Source of the DNA: Lachnospiraceae bacterium
GTDB taxonomy: Bacteria; Bacillota; Clostridia; Lachnospirales; Lachnospiraceae
Length of the DNA: 64,000 nt
Direction: 5' to 3'
NCBI GenBank assembly: GCA_017399685.1
Contig: JAFQBM010000024.1
Location: 124,001-188,000, forward strand
Below the pieces are notes generated by a model. That model was not told where the DNA came from. It worked only from the letters and a program-made list of their open reading frames with translations, and made no database searches. The position numbers and the translations under genes were made by a program. Below, piece after piece: positions 44,206 to 53,697 of this stretch (position 1 is its first letter; the number at the start of each line of letters is the position of its first letter).

Positions 44206-44267
44206 CCAAACACCAAAATCACGAAAACCCCGTAAAATCAAAGGTTTTTAAGGAGGAAATAGAAAAA

Positions 44268-45365
44268 ATGAAACTAGGAATCGTAGGATTACCAAATGTA
44301 GGAAAGAGTACTTTATTTAATTCATTGACAAAGGCGGGAGCAGAATCTGCGAACTATCCTTTCTGTACCATTGACCCTAACGTGGGTGTGGTTATGGTAC
44401 CGGATGAAAGACTTACTAAGCTTACTGAAATGTATCATTCCCAAAAGACAGTTCCTGCTGTTATTGAATTTGTGGATATTGCAGGTTTGGTAAAGGGAGC
44501 TTCCAAGGGCGAAGGTCTTGGAAATCAGTTCCTTTCCAATATCAGGGAAGTAGATGCCATTGTGCATGTGGTACGTTGTTTTGAAGATACTAATATCATC
44601 CATGTAGATGGTAGTGTAAATCCATTAAGGGATATTGAAACCATTAACTTTGAGTTGATTTTTTCTGATATCGAAGTATTAGACCGTAGAATTGCCAAAG
44701 CAGTAAAGGGTGCTAAAAATGACAAGACTCTTGCAAAAGAAGTGGAATTATTAAATAAAATCAAAGCCCATTTAGAAGACGGAAAATTAGCAAAGACCTT
44801 CGCAACGGATGACGAAGATGAATTAGAATGGTTAAAATCTTATAATTTATTAACATACAAACCGGTTATTTTTGCAGCTAACGTAGTAGAAGATGATTTG
44901 GCAGATGATGGAAAAGGCAATGATTATGTAGAACAGGTAAGAAAATATGCCAAGGAATTTGACTGCGAAGTATTCGTTGTCTGTGCTCAGATTGAACAGG
45001 AGATTTCGGAATTAGATGACGAAGAAAAGAAGATGTTTTTAGAAGAATTAGGACTTGCAGAATCCGGATTAGAAAAATTAATTAAGGCAAGTTATTCTTT
45101 GCTTGGTCTTATCAGTTATCTTACTGCTGGAGAAACCGAAACGAAGGCATGGACGATTACAAAGGGTACCAAGGCACCAGGAGCAGCAGGAAAGATTCAC
45201 TCTGATTTTGAAAGAGGTTTCATTCGTGCAGAAGTAGTAAGCTATGAACATTTGATTGAAAATGGAAGCATGGCAGCTGCAAAAGAAAAAGGATTGGTTC
45301 GTTCCGAAGGAAAAGAGTATGTAGTGCAGGACGGAGATGTTATTCTGTTTAAGTTTAATGTATAA
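44268..45365 (+). CDS. ychF: Redox-regulated ATPase YchF
   Basis: 365 residues; start at the ATG at 44268 behind AAGGAGG. The frame is open for 34 codons upstream through the repeat array, but this is not coding. An Obg-family P-loop protein that prefers ATP: GLPNVGKST (about residues 7-15), FVDIAGLVKGASKGEGLGN (G3 region) and a C-terminal TGS domain ending DVILFKFNV. It binds ribosomes and influences stress responses. It marks the return to core genome after the accessory region. Confidence 0.95.
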   Translation: MKLGIVGLPNVGKSTLFNSLTKAGAESANYPFCTIDPNVGVVMVPDERLTKLTEMYHSQKTVPAVIEFVDIAGLVKGASKGEGLGNQFLSNIREVDAIVHVVRCFEDTNIIHVDGSVNPLRDIETINFELIFSDIEVLDRRIAKAVKGAKNDKTLAKEVELLNKIKAHLEDGKLAKTFATDDEDELEWLKSYNLLTYKPVIFAANVVEDDLADDGKGNDYVEQVRKYAKEFDCEVFVVCAQIEQEISELDDEEKKMFLEELGLAESGLEKLIKASYSLLGLISYLTAGETETKAWTITKGTKAPGAAGKIHSDFERGFIRAEVVSYEHLIENGSMAAAKEKGLVRSEGKEYVVQDGDVILFKFNV

Positions 45366-45413
45366 AATGATATGGGTGTCTAAAGTAAAAGAAGAGAAAG
45401 GATGACCTTTATT

Positions 45414-46277
45414 ATGGATATTCGTTTTCCAAATCTGGGGTGGATATTTGAAAATGTACCAGATGGTTTTACAATATTTGGAATTGAGATAAAACTGTAT
45501 GGACTTATAATTTCTCTTGGTTTTTTATTAGGGTTTCTTAGTGCGTACTATGAGGCAAAAAGAACAAAGCAGGACCCAGAATTATATCTGGATTATGTCA
45601 CTTATATGGTGATACCCGCCATTATAGGAGCCAGACTGTACTATGTTATTTTTGCATTTGATAAATATAAAGATAATCTTTGGGAAATCTTTAATATAAG
45701 AGGAGGCGGGCTTGCCATCTATGGTGGTATTATTGCCTGTGTCATTACTTTGATTGTACTTGCAAAAAAAAGAAAGCAAAACATGTTTCTTATGTCAGAT
45801 ACTTGTGCTATGGGTTTGTTAATTGGACAGATTCTGGGCAGATGGGGCAATTTCTTTAACCGGGAAGCCTACGGTGGATACACGGATTCCTTATTTGCCA
45901 TGGCAATTCCGGTTCAGGATGCCCAAGTAGTAAATGAAGAACTTTTATCTCATCTGATATATTTTGATGAGATTCCATATATTCAGGTACATCCCACCTT
46001 TTTTTATGAAAGTTTGTGGAATCTGGGCTTATTAATCATTATCTTCTTTTATCGGAAACATAAGAAATTCCATGGTGAAATTACAGCCATTTATTTTTTG
46101 GGATATGGTATCGGTAGATTCTGGATTGAAGGTTTAAGACAGGATCAGCTGATTTTGGCGACGATAAGTGGCGTGGCAATTCCGGTTTCACAGGTGGTTG
46201 CAGTGATTTTGATTGTAGCATCCATTGTGTTCATCATTTATGGAAGAAAAAAGAAAAGAATTCAACCTTGTGCTTAA
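45414..46277 (+). CDS. lgt: Prolipoprotein diacylglyceryl transferase
   Basis: About 287 residues, polytopic membrane protein. It moves diacylglycerol from phosphatidylglycerol to the lipobox Cys of prolipoproteins. The Lgt signature is present as GRWGNFFNREAYGG (about residue 141 onward), with RGGGLAIYGGI earlier (about 98) and GRFWIEGLRQD near the end. I favour the ATG at 45414 (AAAGGA upstream); ATG at 45402 is also possible. Seven hydrophobic segments are seen. A terminator follows. Confidence 0.95.
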   Translation: MDIRFPNLGWIFENVPDGFTIFGIEIKLYGLIISLGFLLGFLSAYYEAKRTKQDPELYLDYVTYMVIPAIIGARLYYVIFAFDKYKDNLWEIFNIRGGGLAIYGGIIACVITLIVLAKKRKQNMFLMSDTCAMGLLIGQILGRWGNFFNREAYGGYTDSLFAMAIPVQDAQVVNEELLSHLIYFDEIPYIQVHPTFFYESLWNLGLLIIIFFYRKHKKFHGEITAIYFLGYGIGRFWIEGLRQDQLILATISGVAIPVSQVVAVILIVASIVFIIYGRKKKRIQPCA

Positions 46278-46282
46278 GTGAA

Positions 46283-46316
46283 AGGGAGTGTCTATAATTT
46301 GGACATTCCTTTTTTC
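46283..46316 (+). terminator. Terminator after lgt
   Basis: GGAGTGTC and GGACATTCC pair with one G.T wobble around TATAATTT, followed by six or seven T. Confidence 0.85.
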
Positions 46317-46441
46317 TTTCATTATGTGAATGATATCGGATAAATATGTTCATGGTTCTTTTTGTTAGTAATAGTAATATCTCTTTGGAAAAATACATAT
46401 ATTGTATGGATGTTTGTTTATTTTTATATAACGGAGGAATT

Positions 46442-47335
46442 ATGCGTACTGACAATTATGTAGTAAAATCTTTGGAGCTGCATTTATTTTTTAGCCGTAT
46501 TATGAAGGAGCATTCTTTGTTTTTGCGGGCTGGCTTTACTCCTGTGGACGTTTCTTTTTCTGACCAGGCCGAGTTTTATAAAGAAGAATTTGAAAAGGTA
46601 TTATCTTTAGTGGTATCTTTGAGCAATGGAATGGTTAGTCAGCAGGTATTGACTTCAGGGGAAGTAGTGACAGAATTTACGGATTTAGCAGAAAAGCAGA
46701 CAGAGAAGTTTACAGGAATTGCTATTAATAAAGAAATTACTGCAAGGGAATTACGATTAAATCCTTGTTTCCGTCAATGCAGCTATACTAGAGAAACCTA
46801 TCGGCAGGTACAACAGGTGAATCAAAAGGTATTAAAATTATTGGATGGGCTGATTGACTTTAAGGAAAACATTTTAAAAAATGTTTTGTGTTGTGAAATG
46901 TTTACCATGAATTATCCATTGCTGATAGAACATATCATTCGAGAGGCAAAATTATACCGTGAATATGTCTGCTCCCTTGAAAAAGAAGGCACTCTGACCA
47001 ATGAATCTATGAGAGAAGTGGAATGTTTCTGGAATCAGATTATGATGGAACATGCTTTGTTTATTCGTGGACTTTTAGACCCTTGCGAAGTGGAACTATT
47101 TGAAGCAGCCGATGGATTTGCGAAGGATTATTCTGCATTGCTTAAGCAGTGTCATTGTGCCCAGGAACGGATTTTGCCAATGGATTCTTTGGAAGAAACT
47201 TTGAAATTCAGAGATTTTAAGGAGGCAGGAACAAAAGGGATTGAGCAATGTAAAATTCGTTCGGTTATACTGCCTTTGCTTGCGGACCATGTATTGCGAG
47301 AGGCGAATCATTATATCCGTTTGTTAAAATCCTAG
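46442..47335 (+). CDS. DUF2935 family protein
   Basis: 297 residues with ATG at 46442 behind CGGAGG; the frame is open upstream but lacks a ribosome site. Two copies of an all-helical unit are present: residues about 12-130 begin LELHLFFSRIMKEHSLFLRA and the second, from about 165, has FWNQIMMEHALFIRGLLDP; each carries H and E residues (xxEHxLFxRGxxxP) suited to binding metal. DUF2935 proteins are spread in Clostridia and Bacilli and have a ferritin-like, four-helix metal-binding look; the role is not established. Confidence 0.85.
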   Translation: MRTDNYVVKSLELHLFFSRIMKEHSLFLRAGFTPVDVSFSDQAEFYKEEFEKVLSLVVSLSNGMVSQQVLTSGEVVTEFTDLAEKQTEKFTGIAINKEITARELRLNPCFRQCSYTRETYRQVQQVNQKVLKLLDGLIDFKENILKNVLCCEMFTMNYPLLIEHIIREAKLYREYVCSLEKEGTLTNESMREVECFWNQIMMEHALFIRGLLDPCEVELFEAADGFAKDYSALLKQCHCAQERILPMDSLEETLKFRDFKEAGTKGIEQCKIRSVILPLLADHVLREANHYIRLLKS

Positions 47336-47564
47336 GAGAAAGTATATGGATATTGGGTTTTGTTGAAGTAAAATTCACAGACATTTTGGGATGAAATAAA
47401 ATCTGCAGCAGTCATTGCCAATGATTCAATGACCTTTAATTATGAAAAAACCTGTGAATTATACGAAAAAGTAATGTGGAAAATAAAAATGTATAGTAAA
47501 AATACACAATACAAGATGTAGTTTGAGAATGTGTGAAATAAACTGTATGTTGTTTCTTATTGAA
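47336..47564 (+). other. Gap with a short decayed coding fragment
   Basis: The 473-base gap before mraZ holds, at 47387-47521, a frame without start codon reading WDEIKSAAVIANDSMTFNYE and ending YSKNTQYKM. It looks like the C-terminal part of a lost gene; no family is recognised. The rest of this part shows nothing clear. Confidence 0.35.
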
Positions 47565-47610
47565 AAAAACGAAAAAAGAACCAGGAAATATGGTTCTTTT
47601 TTTCGTTTTA
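47565..47610 (+). terminator. Bidirectional-looking terminator ahead of mraZ
   Basis: GAAAAAAGAACCA and TGGTTCTTTTTTTC form a 13-bp stem with loop GGAAATA; A and T tracts on both sides allow use from either strand. Confidence 0.85.
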
Positions 47611-47691
47611 TGGAGAAGAAGGGAACAAAATTTTTGTTAAAAAATTCACTGAATTATCAAAAAAATGGCTAATTAAGGAAACTATTTTGGG

Positions 47692-47718
47692 TTGCAAAAA
47701 TGAGCGATTTAGTATAAA
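47692..47718 (+). promoter_or_regulatory. Probable promoter of the mraZ cluster
   Basis: TTGCAA (47692-47697), a 15-base spacer and TATAAA (47713-47718). The spacer is short; TTGGGT at 47688 gives 19. It lies directly upstream of the MraZ-type repeats. Confidence 0.5.
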
Positions 47719-47727
47719 ATGGGTTTT

Positions 47728-47766
47728 AAATGGAGCAAAGTGGAGTAAAGTGGAGTGAAGTGGTGA
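47728..47766 (+). promoter_or_regulatory. MraZ-type operator: tandem AAAGTGGAGT repeats with 10-bp period
   Basis: AAATGGAGC at 47728 is followed by AAAGTGG at 47737 and 47747 and GAAGTGG at 47757, in exact 10-base steps just downstream of the -10 box. MraZ binds direct repeats at its own promoter: TGGGN repeats in E. coli and AAAGTG-type repeats in Mycoplasma. These copies match the second type well, so self-repression is likely. Confidence 0.78.
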
Positions 47767-47817
47767 GCACCACACCATTTTGTGGGGACTTATTTGCTAG
47801 AGAGGAAGGTGAGCAGT

Positions 47818-48249
47818 TTGTTTACAGGTGAATATAATCATACCATAGACACAAAAGGCAGACTGATTGTACCTTCCAAGTTAAGAGAAGAATTAGGAGA
47901 TAAGTTTATTATTACGAAAGGGTTGGATGACTGTTTGTTTGTTTATCCCAAAGAAGAATGGGATAAGTTCGAAGAAAAACTACAGCAGCTGTCACTAGCA
48001 AATAAAAATGCCAGAAAGTTTGTCCGTTTTTTCTCAAGTGGAGCTTGTGAATGTGAGTTGGACAAGCAGGGAAGAATCTTAATTACTCCGGTTCATAGAG
48101 AGTTTGCAGGTTTGGAGAAAGATGTGGTAACCATCGGAGCCTCGAATCGTGTAGAAATCTGGAGTAAGGAAAGATGGGATGCATATAATAACGACGAATC
48201 TTTTGATATGGATGAAATTGCAGAACAGATGCAGGATTTAGGTATATAG
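47818..48249 (+). CDS. mraZ: Transcriptional regulator MraZ
   Basis: About 143 residues. I choose the TTG at 47818, because it gives the family-standard N-terminus [20 protein letters not shown] and has AAGGTGAG well placed; upstream GTG/ATG codons in frame add residues not seen in the family. Two SpoVT/AbrB-type MraZ domains are present, the second with LDKQGRILI. MraZ forms a ring that binds repeats before its own gene and represses the division/wall cluster. Confidence 0.94.
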   Translation: MFTGEYNHTIDTKGRLIVPSKLREELGDKFIITKGLDDCLFVYPKEEWDKFEEKLQQLSLANKNARKFVRFFSSGACECELDKQGRILITPVHREFAGLEKDVVTIGASNRVEIWSKERWDAYNNDESFDMDEIAEQMQDLGI

Positions 48250-48260
48250 GAGGCGATGAA

Positions 48261-49205
48261 GTGGAATTTTCACATAAATCAGTTTTATTAAATGAAGTAC
48301 TCGAAAATTTAATGATTCAGCCGGATGGAATTTATGTGGATGGAACACTTGGAGGCGCAGGACATTCATATGAAATTGCAAAAAGATTAAGTGACAAAGG
48401 TCGGTTAATTGGAATTGACCAGGACGCAGATGCCATTGCAGCTGCAACGAAACGGCTGGAACCGGTAAAAGATAAAGTTACCATTGTCAGAAGTAACTAT
48501 AAAGATATGAAACAGGTATTAAATGACCTTGGAATTACAAAAGTAAATGGAATTTTATTGGACTTGGGGGTTTCTTCTTACCAACTGGATGAAGCGGAGA
48601 GAGGCTTTACTTATCGGGAAGACGCACCACTGGACATGCGGATGGATCAAAGACAGACACTAACAGCGAAAGAAATTGTAAACCATTATTCCGAACAGGA
48701 ATTGTTCCATATTATAAGAGATTATGGAGAAGATGGATTTGCGAAAAACATTGCGAAACATATCGTTTTAGCAAGAGAGAAACAGGAGATTGAAACTACG
48801 TTTCAGTTAAATGAAATTATAAAAGCTGCCATACCCATGAAGGTAAGAGCCACAGGTGGACATCCCTCCAAAAGAACCTTCCAGGCCATTCGCATTGAAT
48901 GTAATAAAGAGTTGGAAGTTCTGAAAGATACTTTAAATGAAATGATTGATTTACTTGATGATAAAGGAAGAATTGCAGTGATTACCTTCCATTCGCTGGA
49001 AGATAGAATTGTAAAGAATATTTTTAAAGACGCGAAAGACCCTTGTAAATGTCCAAAAACGTTTCCGGTATGTATGTGTGGACAAGTTTCTAAGGGTGAA
49101 GTGATTACCCGGAAGCCGATACTTCCCAGCGAAGAAGAATTAGAAGAAAATAAAAGGTCGAAGAGTTCGAAACTTCGAGTGTTTGAAAGAAGAATCAAGG
49201 AATAG
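48261..49205 (+). CDS. rsmH: 16S rRNA (cytosine-1402 N4) methyltransferase
   Basis: 314 residues, GTG start after AGGAGG. A SAM-dependent enzyme that methylates C1402 of 16S r[30 protein letters not shown] (SAM loop, about residue 28), [20 protein letters not shown] and [14 protein letters not shown] are all typical. Length is normal and the position behind mraZ is the standard one. Confidence 0.96.
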   Translation: MEFSHKSVLLNEVLENLMIQPDGIYVDGTLGGAGHSYEIAKRLSDKGRLIGIDQDADAIAAATKRLEPVKDKVTIVRSNYKDMKQVLNDLGITKVNGILLDLGVSSYQLDEAERGFTYREDAPLDMRMDQRQTLTAKEIVNHYSEQELFHIIRDYGEDGFAKNIAKHIVLAREKQEIETTFQLNEIIKAAIPMKVRATGGHPSKRTFQAIRIECNKELEVLKDTLNEMIDLLDDKGRIAVITFHSLEDRIVKNIFKDAKDPCKCPKTFPVCMCGQVSKGEVITRKPILPSEEELEENKRSKSSKLRVFERRIKE

Positions 49206-49224
49206 CAGGAGGTAAGAAAAGAGA

Positions 49225-49692
49225 ATGCAAAGAAATTATCAACAAAACTATGTGGTTGGAAGTGCTGCCAGAAAGCTGGAAGTTGTAGCACCTCAAGTAC
49301 CACAGGAGAGAAAAGAACAGAAAGAACAGCATAGAGAGCAGCAAAGAGTAAAGGCGAATGCCCAACAAGCAAAAGAGTTTAATCTGCAGTATATTGCAGT
49401 TTTAGGTGTAGCACTGGTTTTGGTTGTATCAGCCTGTATCAATTATCTTAAGGTACAGTCACAGATTGTAACCCAGAAAAAAGAAATTGCACTTCTTCAG
49501 GCGGATTTGACGGAAATGAAGGAAGATAACAGAATTAATTATGAAAGAGTAATGGGTTCTGTCAGTTTATCAGAAATCTTTAGAATCGCCACAGAAGAGT
49601 TGGGAATGGTATATTCTACGAATGATCAGGTAATTTATTATGACAGTGTAAATCCGGATTATGTGAAACAATATGAAGACATTCCGGAATAG
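49225..49692 (+). CDS. ftsL: Cell division protein FtsL-like
   Basis: 155 residues, low sequence identity but typical layout and place: a basic, Gln-rich cytoplasmic N-terminus (about 1-55), one membrane segment (YIAVLGVALVLVVSACINYL, about 56-75) and a coiled coil outside (QSQIVTQKKEIALLQADLTE), ending with a Tyr/Asp-rich tail. FtsL links DivIB/DivIC to the FtsW-PBP synthase. Assignment rests on position between rsmH and the PBP gene. Confidence 0.8.
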   Translation: MQRNYQQNYVVGSAARKLEVVAPQVPQERKEQKEQHREQQRVKANAQQAKEFNLQYIAVLGVALVLVVSACINYLKVQSQIVTQKKEIALLQADLTEMKEDNRINYERVMGSVSLSEIFRIATEELGMVYSTNDQVIYYDSVNPDYVKQYEDIPE

Positions 49693-49718
49693 AACGGATA
49701 AATAAAGGATGAGTTGAA

Positions 49719-51764
49719 GTGAAGAAAAAAGTCCGAAAAATAACGAAATTCATGAACCGAATGCGGGACAAGCTGGTTATTGTATTAGGGGTATTTATGT
49801 TATGTTTTATCGTTGTTATCATAAATATGACCAGATATAGTGTGGGTAAAGGGAAACAATATGAGAAACAGGTTTTAAGCCAGCAAAAGTATGACAGTGT
49901 TACACTACCATATCAAAGGGGCGATATTGTAGATTGTAAGCATACGGTACTGGCAACATCCACTAAAATCTATAATTTGATTTTAGAGCCGAAAAATATT
50001 ATTGCGGATGAGGAAGAAAAAGAGGCAACCATTAACGCATTGATGACTTATTTTTCATTTGACAGGGAAACCATAGAAACCTATCTATTGGATGAAAAAT
50101 CATTATATAAAGTAGCGAAAAAGGGATTGACTTATGAAGAAATTGAACCATTTAATGAGTTCTTAACAACAAAAGAGGGAGAAGATGTTGTGGGAATCTG
50201 GTTCGAGGAAGAATATGAAAGATATTATCCTTACAATTCCCTTGCTTGTCATGTGCTGGGATTTACTACCAGAGGTAATGTAGGAATTGGTGGAGTAGAA
50301 CAGTATTACAGCAGTGAACTGAATGGAATCAATGGACGTGCTTATGGTTATCTTACTTCAGATTTGACTCTGGAACGAACCGTAATTGAGCCAACCAATG
50401 GAAATACCGTGGTTTTAACTATAGATGCGAATTTACAAAGCATTGTGGAAGAGAAAATAGCAGAGTTTGAGCATGAAGTAGGGGGAAAGAATACTTCGGT
50501 ACTGATTATGGATCCGAATACCGGAGAAATTCTGGTTATGGCGAATTCTAATACATATGATTTGAATGACCCATATGCAAACGAGGCGATATATCCATAT
50601 TTAGATACTATGGTGCCTGGTGAAGTAAATGAAGTGACAGCAGAAGAAAAAGCCATTTTCGATGCACAGATTGAGGCAATGACCCAGGAAGAGAAAATTG
50701 AAATTTTGAATTCTGAGGTATGGAGAAACTTTGCAGTAAGCGATACTTTTGAACCGGGTTCTACATTTAAAGCAGTTACTATTTCTGCAGCGGTGGAAGA
50801 AGGAGTGCTTACGGGACAAGAAACATATTTTTGTGATGGTGTAGAGGTTCTTGCAGGAAGGCATATCCGATGTGCAAAACGTGAGGGACATGGAGAATTA
50901 TCAGTTGGACAAGGAATTGCTTTGTCTTGTAATGACGTTTTGATGCAGGTAGCTAGCCAAATGGGAAGAGACCTGTTTGCAAAGTATCAGACAGTATTTG
51001 GTTTTGGACAAAAGACCAACATTGATTTGCCGGGTGAGGCAGTAACCGCAGGATTGGTATATACCGCAGATACTTTGAATGAAGTAGAACTTGCAACTTC
51101 TTCCTTCGGACAAAGTTTAAACTGTTCCATGATTCAGATGGCATGTGCATATTCTTCTATTATTAATGGAGGAAATTACTACGAACCACATATTGTAAAA
51201 CAGATTTTAGATTCCAATGGAAAAGTGGTAGAGGACATTTCTCCGGTATTGGTTAAGAAAACAATTTCTGAAAGTACTTCAGAAGTCATGAGGTCTTATT
51301 TAGAAATGACAGTTACCAGCGGTACTGCGAAAAAACTTCAGACAGAAGGTTATGAAATTGGCGGAAAAACAGGAACAGCCCAGAAGGTACCATATGAAGA
51401 TAGAAAGTATCTGGTTTCCTTCATTGGATTTGCACCGGTAGATGCTCCACAATTTTTAATTTATGTGATTGTGGATGAACCAAATGTAGCAGATCAGGGC
51501 AGGTCTTCCGATGCAAAAGATTTAACCAAAAGCATTTTGGACGAGATTCTACCATATATGAATGTGTATCAGACTCAGGATGAAAGTGAGGAAGTGATAC
51601 CAGAGATAGATGAAACTTTAGTGGAAGAGGGTGTAGGTGAAGAAGGATTTTTCGACGGTGATGTATCAGCCTCTGATACTTCGGATTCCAGCACTCAGGA
51701 ATCAGATACCCAGGAACCGGATACTTCCGTAAGTTCAGAAGATAATTCAGCATCAGCCGCATAA
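49719..51764 (+). CDS. Class B penicillin-binding protein (FtsI/PBP2B type)
   Basis: 681 residues with GTG start after AAAGGATGAG. A short cytoplasmic part and one membrane segment (about 19-38) are followed by a dimerisation domain and the transpeptidase domain. Active-site motifs: STFK at 348-351, SCN near 405, KTG at 550-552. An Asp/Ser/Glu-rich tail of ~65 residues (SDTSDSSTQESDTQEPDTSV) follows instead of PASTA domains. The insertion after ANSNTYDLNDPYANEAIYPY is long. It is probably the septal transpeptidase working with FtsW. A second class B PBP follows. Confidence 0.9.
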   Translation: MKKKVRKITKFMNRMRDKLVIVLGVFMLCFIVVIINMTRYSVGKGKQYEKQVLSQQKYDSVTLPYQRGDIVDCKHTVLATSTKIYNLILEPKNIIADEEEKEATINALMTYFSFDRETIETYLLDEKSLYKVAKKGLTYEEIEPFNEFLTTKEGEDVVGIWFEEEYERYYPYNSLACHVLGFTTRGNVGIGGVEQYYSSELNGINGRAYGYLTSDLTLERTVIEPTNGNTVVLTIDANLQSIVEEKIAEFEHEVGGKNTSVLIMDPNTGEILVMANSNTYDLNDPYANEAIYPYLDTMVPGEVNEVTAEEKAIFDAQIEAMTQEEKIEILNSEVWRNFAVSDTFEPGSTFKAVTISAAVEEGVLTGQETYFCDGVEVLAGRHIRCAKREGHGELSVGQGIALSCNDVLMQVASQMGRDLFAKYQTVFGFGQKTNIDLPGEAVTAGLVYTADTLNEVELATSSFGQSLNCSMIQMACAYSSIINGGNYYEPHIVKQILDSNGKVVEDISPVLVKKTISESTSEVMRSYLEMTVTSGTAKKLQTEGYEIGGKTGTAQKVPYEDRKYLVSFIGFAPVDAPQFLIYVIVDEPNVADQGRSSDAKDLTKSILDEILPYMNVYQTQDESEEVIPEIDETLVEEGVGEEGFFDGDVSASDTSDSSTQESDTQEPDTSVSSEDNSASAA

Positions 51765-51840
51765 GACTAGATGGAGATGATATTTGACTTTCATCTTGCA
51801 GCCAAGGGAATTGTTTAAGTTGTGTAATGAAAAAATCATA

Positions 51841-51886
51841 ACCTCATAACAACCAAAATAGTATATAGTAATGGTTGTTATGAGGT
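51841..51886 (+). promoter_or_regulatory. Perfect 15-bp hairpin covering the ribosome site of the second PBP gene
   Basis: ACCTCATAACAACCA (51841-51855) and TGGTTGTTATGAGGT (51872-51886) with a 16-base spacer. The 3' arm includes GAGGT, the ribosome-binding site of the ATG at 51891, so a folded mRNA would hide it. It could instead be a protein operator; no T tract follows, so it is not a terminator. Confidence 0.75.
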
Positions 51887-51890
51887 AGTT

Positions 51891-53636
51891 ATGTTTAAGA
51901 GCAAAACATTTATGAAACGTAAACTGATGCTGGTATTCATGGTATTTTTCCTCTTTTTGATTTTTTTGATAGGAAGATTGGTCTATCTGACGATTATTCA
52001 GTCGGATTTTTATCAGAATGAAGCATTAGAACTTCATCAAAGAGAAAGAGCCATTAAGGCACCAAGAGGTATTATATATGACCGGAATGGAGTAATCATT
52101 GCGTCGAATAAGCCGGTTTGTACAATTTCTGTGATTTATTCCCAGGTGACGGATAAAGAGAAGGTCATAGAAGTTCTAACGAAAGAGTTGGAACTGGATG
52201 AAGTTGAGGTTCGTAAGAAGGTAGAAAAAGTATCTTCAAGGGAAAAGATAAAAAGCAATGTGGATAAAGTTGTAGCAGATAGAATCAGAGAGTATGAACT
52301 GGATGGGGTTATGGTTGATGAGGATTATAAAAGATATTATCCTTATGGGGACTTAGCCTCTAAGGTCATTGGCTTTACCGGTGCAGATAATCAGGGAATT
52401 ATTGGATTGGAAGTATTTTATGATTCCTATCTATCCGGTACAGATGGAACCATTAATACCTTGACGGATGCAAAAGGTGTTGAAATTAAAAATGCACAAG
52501 AAACGGTGGATGAACCGGTGGAAGGTTTAAATCTAACCATATCCATTGATTTAAATATTCAGAAATACGCCCAGCAGGCAGCAGAAAAGGTATATACTAA
52601 AAAAGAAGCTAAAAGAGTATCTGTCATTGCCATGAATCCTAAAAATGGTGAGATTTATGCTATGGTAAATGTGCCGGAATTTGATTTGAATGAACCCTTT
52701 ACCTTGACGGAAGAATATGATACAACCGGGCTGTCTTCCGAGGAAATCAATGATTTAAGAAATCAGATGTGGAGAAACTGGTGTATTAATGATACCTATG
52801 AGCCAGGTTCTACGTTCAAAACTGTAACTGCTACTGCTGCCTTGGAAGAAAGAGTGGTTACTTTAGAGGATGGGTTTCAATGTCCGGGATTTCGTATTGT
52901 AGAGGATAGAAGAATCAAATGTCATAAGGTAGTAGGACATGGAAGTGAATCTTTTAAGCAAGGTTTTATGAATTCCTGTAATCCGGTTTTTATGGATGTA
53001 GGAGCCAGGGTTGGTGTGGAAAATATGTATAAAAATTATGAAAAGCTAGGTCTGTTTCAAAAGACAGGGGTAGATTTACCCGGTGAAGCAAATTCCATTA
53101 TGCATAATAAACAAAATGTAGGACCTGTAGAACTGGCAACTATGTCTTTTGGACAGTCCATTCAAATTACTCCGTTACAGTTAATTGTGGCAGTCAGTGC
53201 CATGGTGAATGGAGGAAATCTGGTAACTCCTCACTTTGGAATGTATATCACTAACAGTGATAATGAAATCATAGAAACTCTTGAATATCCTATAGAATCA
53301 GGAGTAATCAGCAAAGAAACATCAGATACTATGAAGGTATTATTAGAATCTGTGGTTGCAGAAGGAGGAGGAAGCAAGGCAATTGTAGAAGGGTATCGTA
53401 TTGGTGGAAAAACAGCTACCAGTGAAAAACTCCCAAGAAGCAGCAATAAATATATTTCTTCTTTTATTGGAGTAGCTCCGGCAGACGACCCGGTGATTGC
53501 AGTGTTAGTGTTAATTGATGAACCTACCGGAATTTATTATGGTGGAACCATAGCAGCTCCGGTTGCACAAGAAATTTTCGAAAATATTCTGCCTTATTTG
53601 GGAATCCCAATGGAATATGAAGAAAAGGTTGATTAA
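51891..53636 (+). CDS. Class B penicillin-binding protein (SpoVD/FtsI type)
   Basis: 581 residues. One N-terminal membrane segment (about 12-32), the RGIIYDRNG dimerisation-domain motif (about 60-68) and the transpeptidase domain. Motifs: STFK at 307-310, SCN (in FMNSCNPVFM, about 364), and KTA at 507-509, where the usual KTG has Ala at the third place. No PASTA domain. B. subtilis has pbpB followed by spoVD in this cluster, so this gene may be the sporulation-specific paralogue. Its ribosome site lies inside the hairpin at 51841-51886. Confidence 0.88.
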   Translation: MFKSKTFMKRKLMLVFMVFFLFLIFLIGRLVYLTIIQSDFYQNEALELHQRERAIKAPRGIIYDRNGVIIASNKPVCTISVIYSQVTDKEKVIEVLTKELELDEVEVRKKVEKVSSREKIKSNVDKVVADRIREYELDGVMVDEDYKRYYPYGDLASKVIGFTGADNQGIIGLEVFYDSYLSGTDGTINTLTDAKGVEIKNAQETVDEPVEGLNLTISIDLNIQKYAQQAAEKVYTKKEAKRVSVIAMNPKNGEIYAMVNVPEFDLNEPFTLTEEYDTTGLSSEEINDLRNQMWRNWCINDTYEPGSTFKTVTATAALEERVVTLEDGFQCPGFRIVEDRRIKCHKVVGHGSESFKQGFMNSCNPVFMDVGARVGVENMYKNYEKLGLFQKTGVDLPGEANSIMHNKQNVGPVELATMSFGQSIQITPLQLIVAVSAMVNGGNLVTPHFGMYITNSDNEIIETLEYPIESGVISKETSDTMKVLLESVVAEGGGSKAIVEGYRIGGKTATSEKLPRSSNKYISSFIGVAPADDPVIAVLVLIDEPTGIYYGGTIAAPVAQEIFENILPYLGIPMEYEEKVD

Positions 53637-53697
53637 ATGAAAAAAAAGAATTATACTAGATAAGTTAAGAATAAAGGTAAGATAGGAGAAAATAGAT

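Larger units (their letters stand above)
41637..44206 (+). mobile_element. Compact integration module (XRE, resolvase-like, Xis, Int) with flanking repeats
   Basis: The four genes XRE regulator, degenerate resolvase-like protein, Tn916-type excisionase and tyrosine integrase lie together with the integrase at the ychF side. Short repeats mark both sides: AGCGAAC copies at 41643-41683 with a TGGTACG in reverse at 41637, and TTGGTACGTAA copies at 44120-44205. No conjugation, replication or oriT genes are present, so it is either a minimal element, the right end of a larger element that includes the accessory region from 29.5 kb, or a remnant. The left boundary is not established. Confidence 0.55.

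Noticed and set aside
44166..44267. N-terminal 34-codon extension of YchF
   Set aside because: It runs through the repeat array, has no ribosome site, and homologues begin MKLGIVGLPNVGKST at the later ATG with AAGGAGG.
48803..49372. 189-residue open frame on the minus strand opposite rsmH and ftsL
   Set aside because: It spans the junction of two real genes and has no family features.
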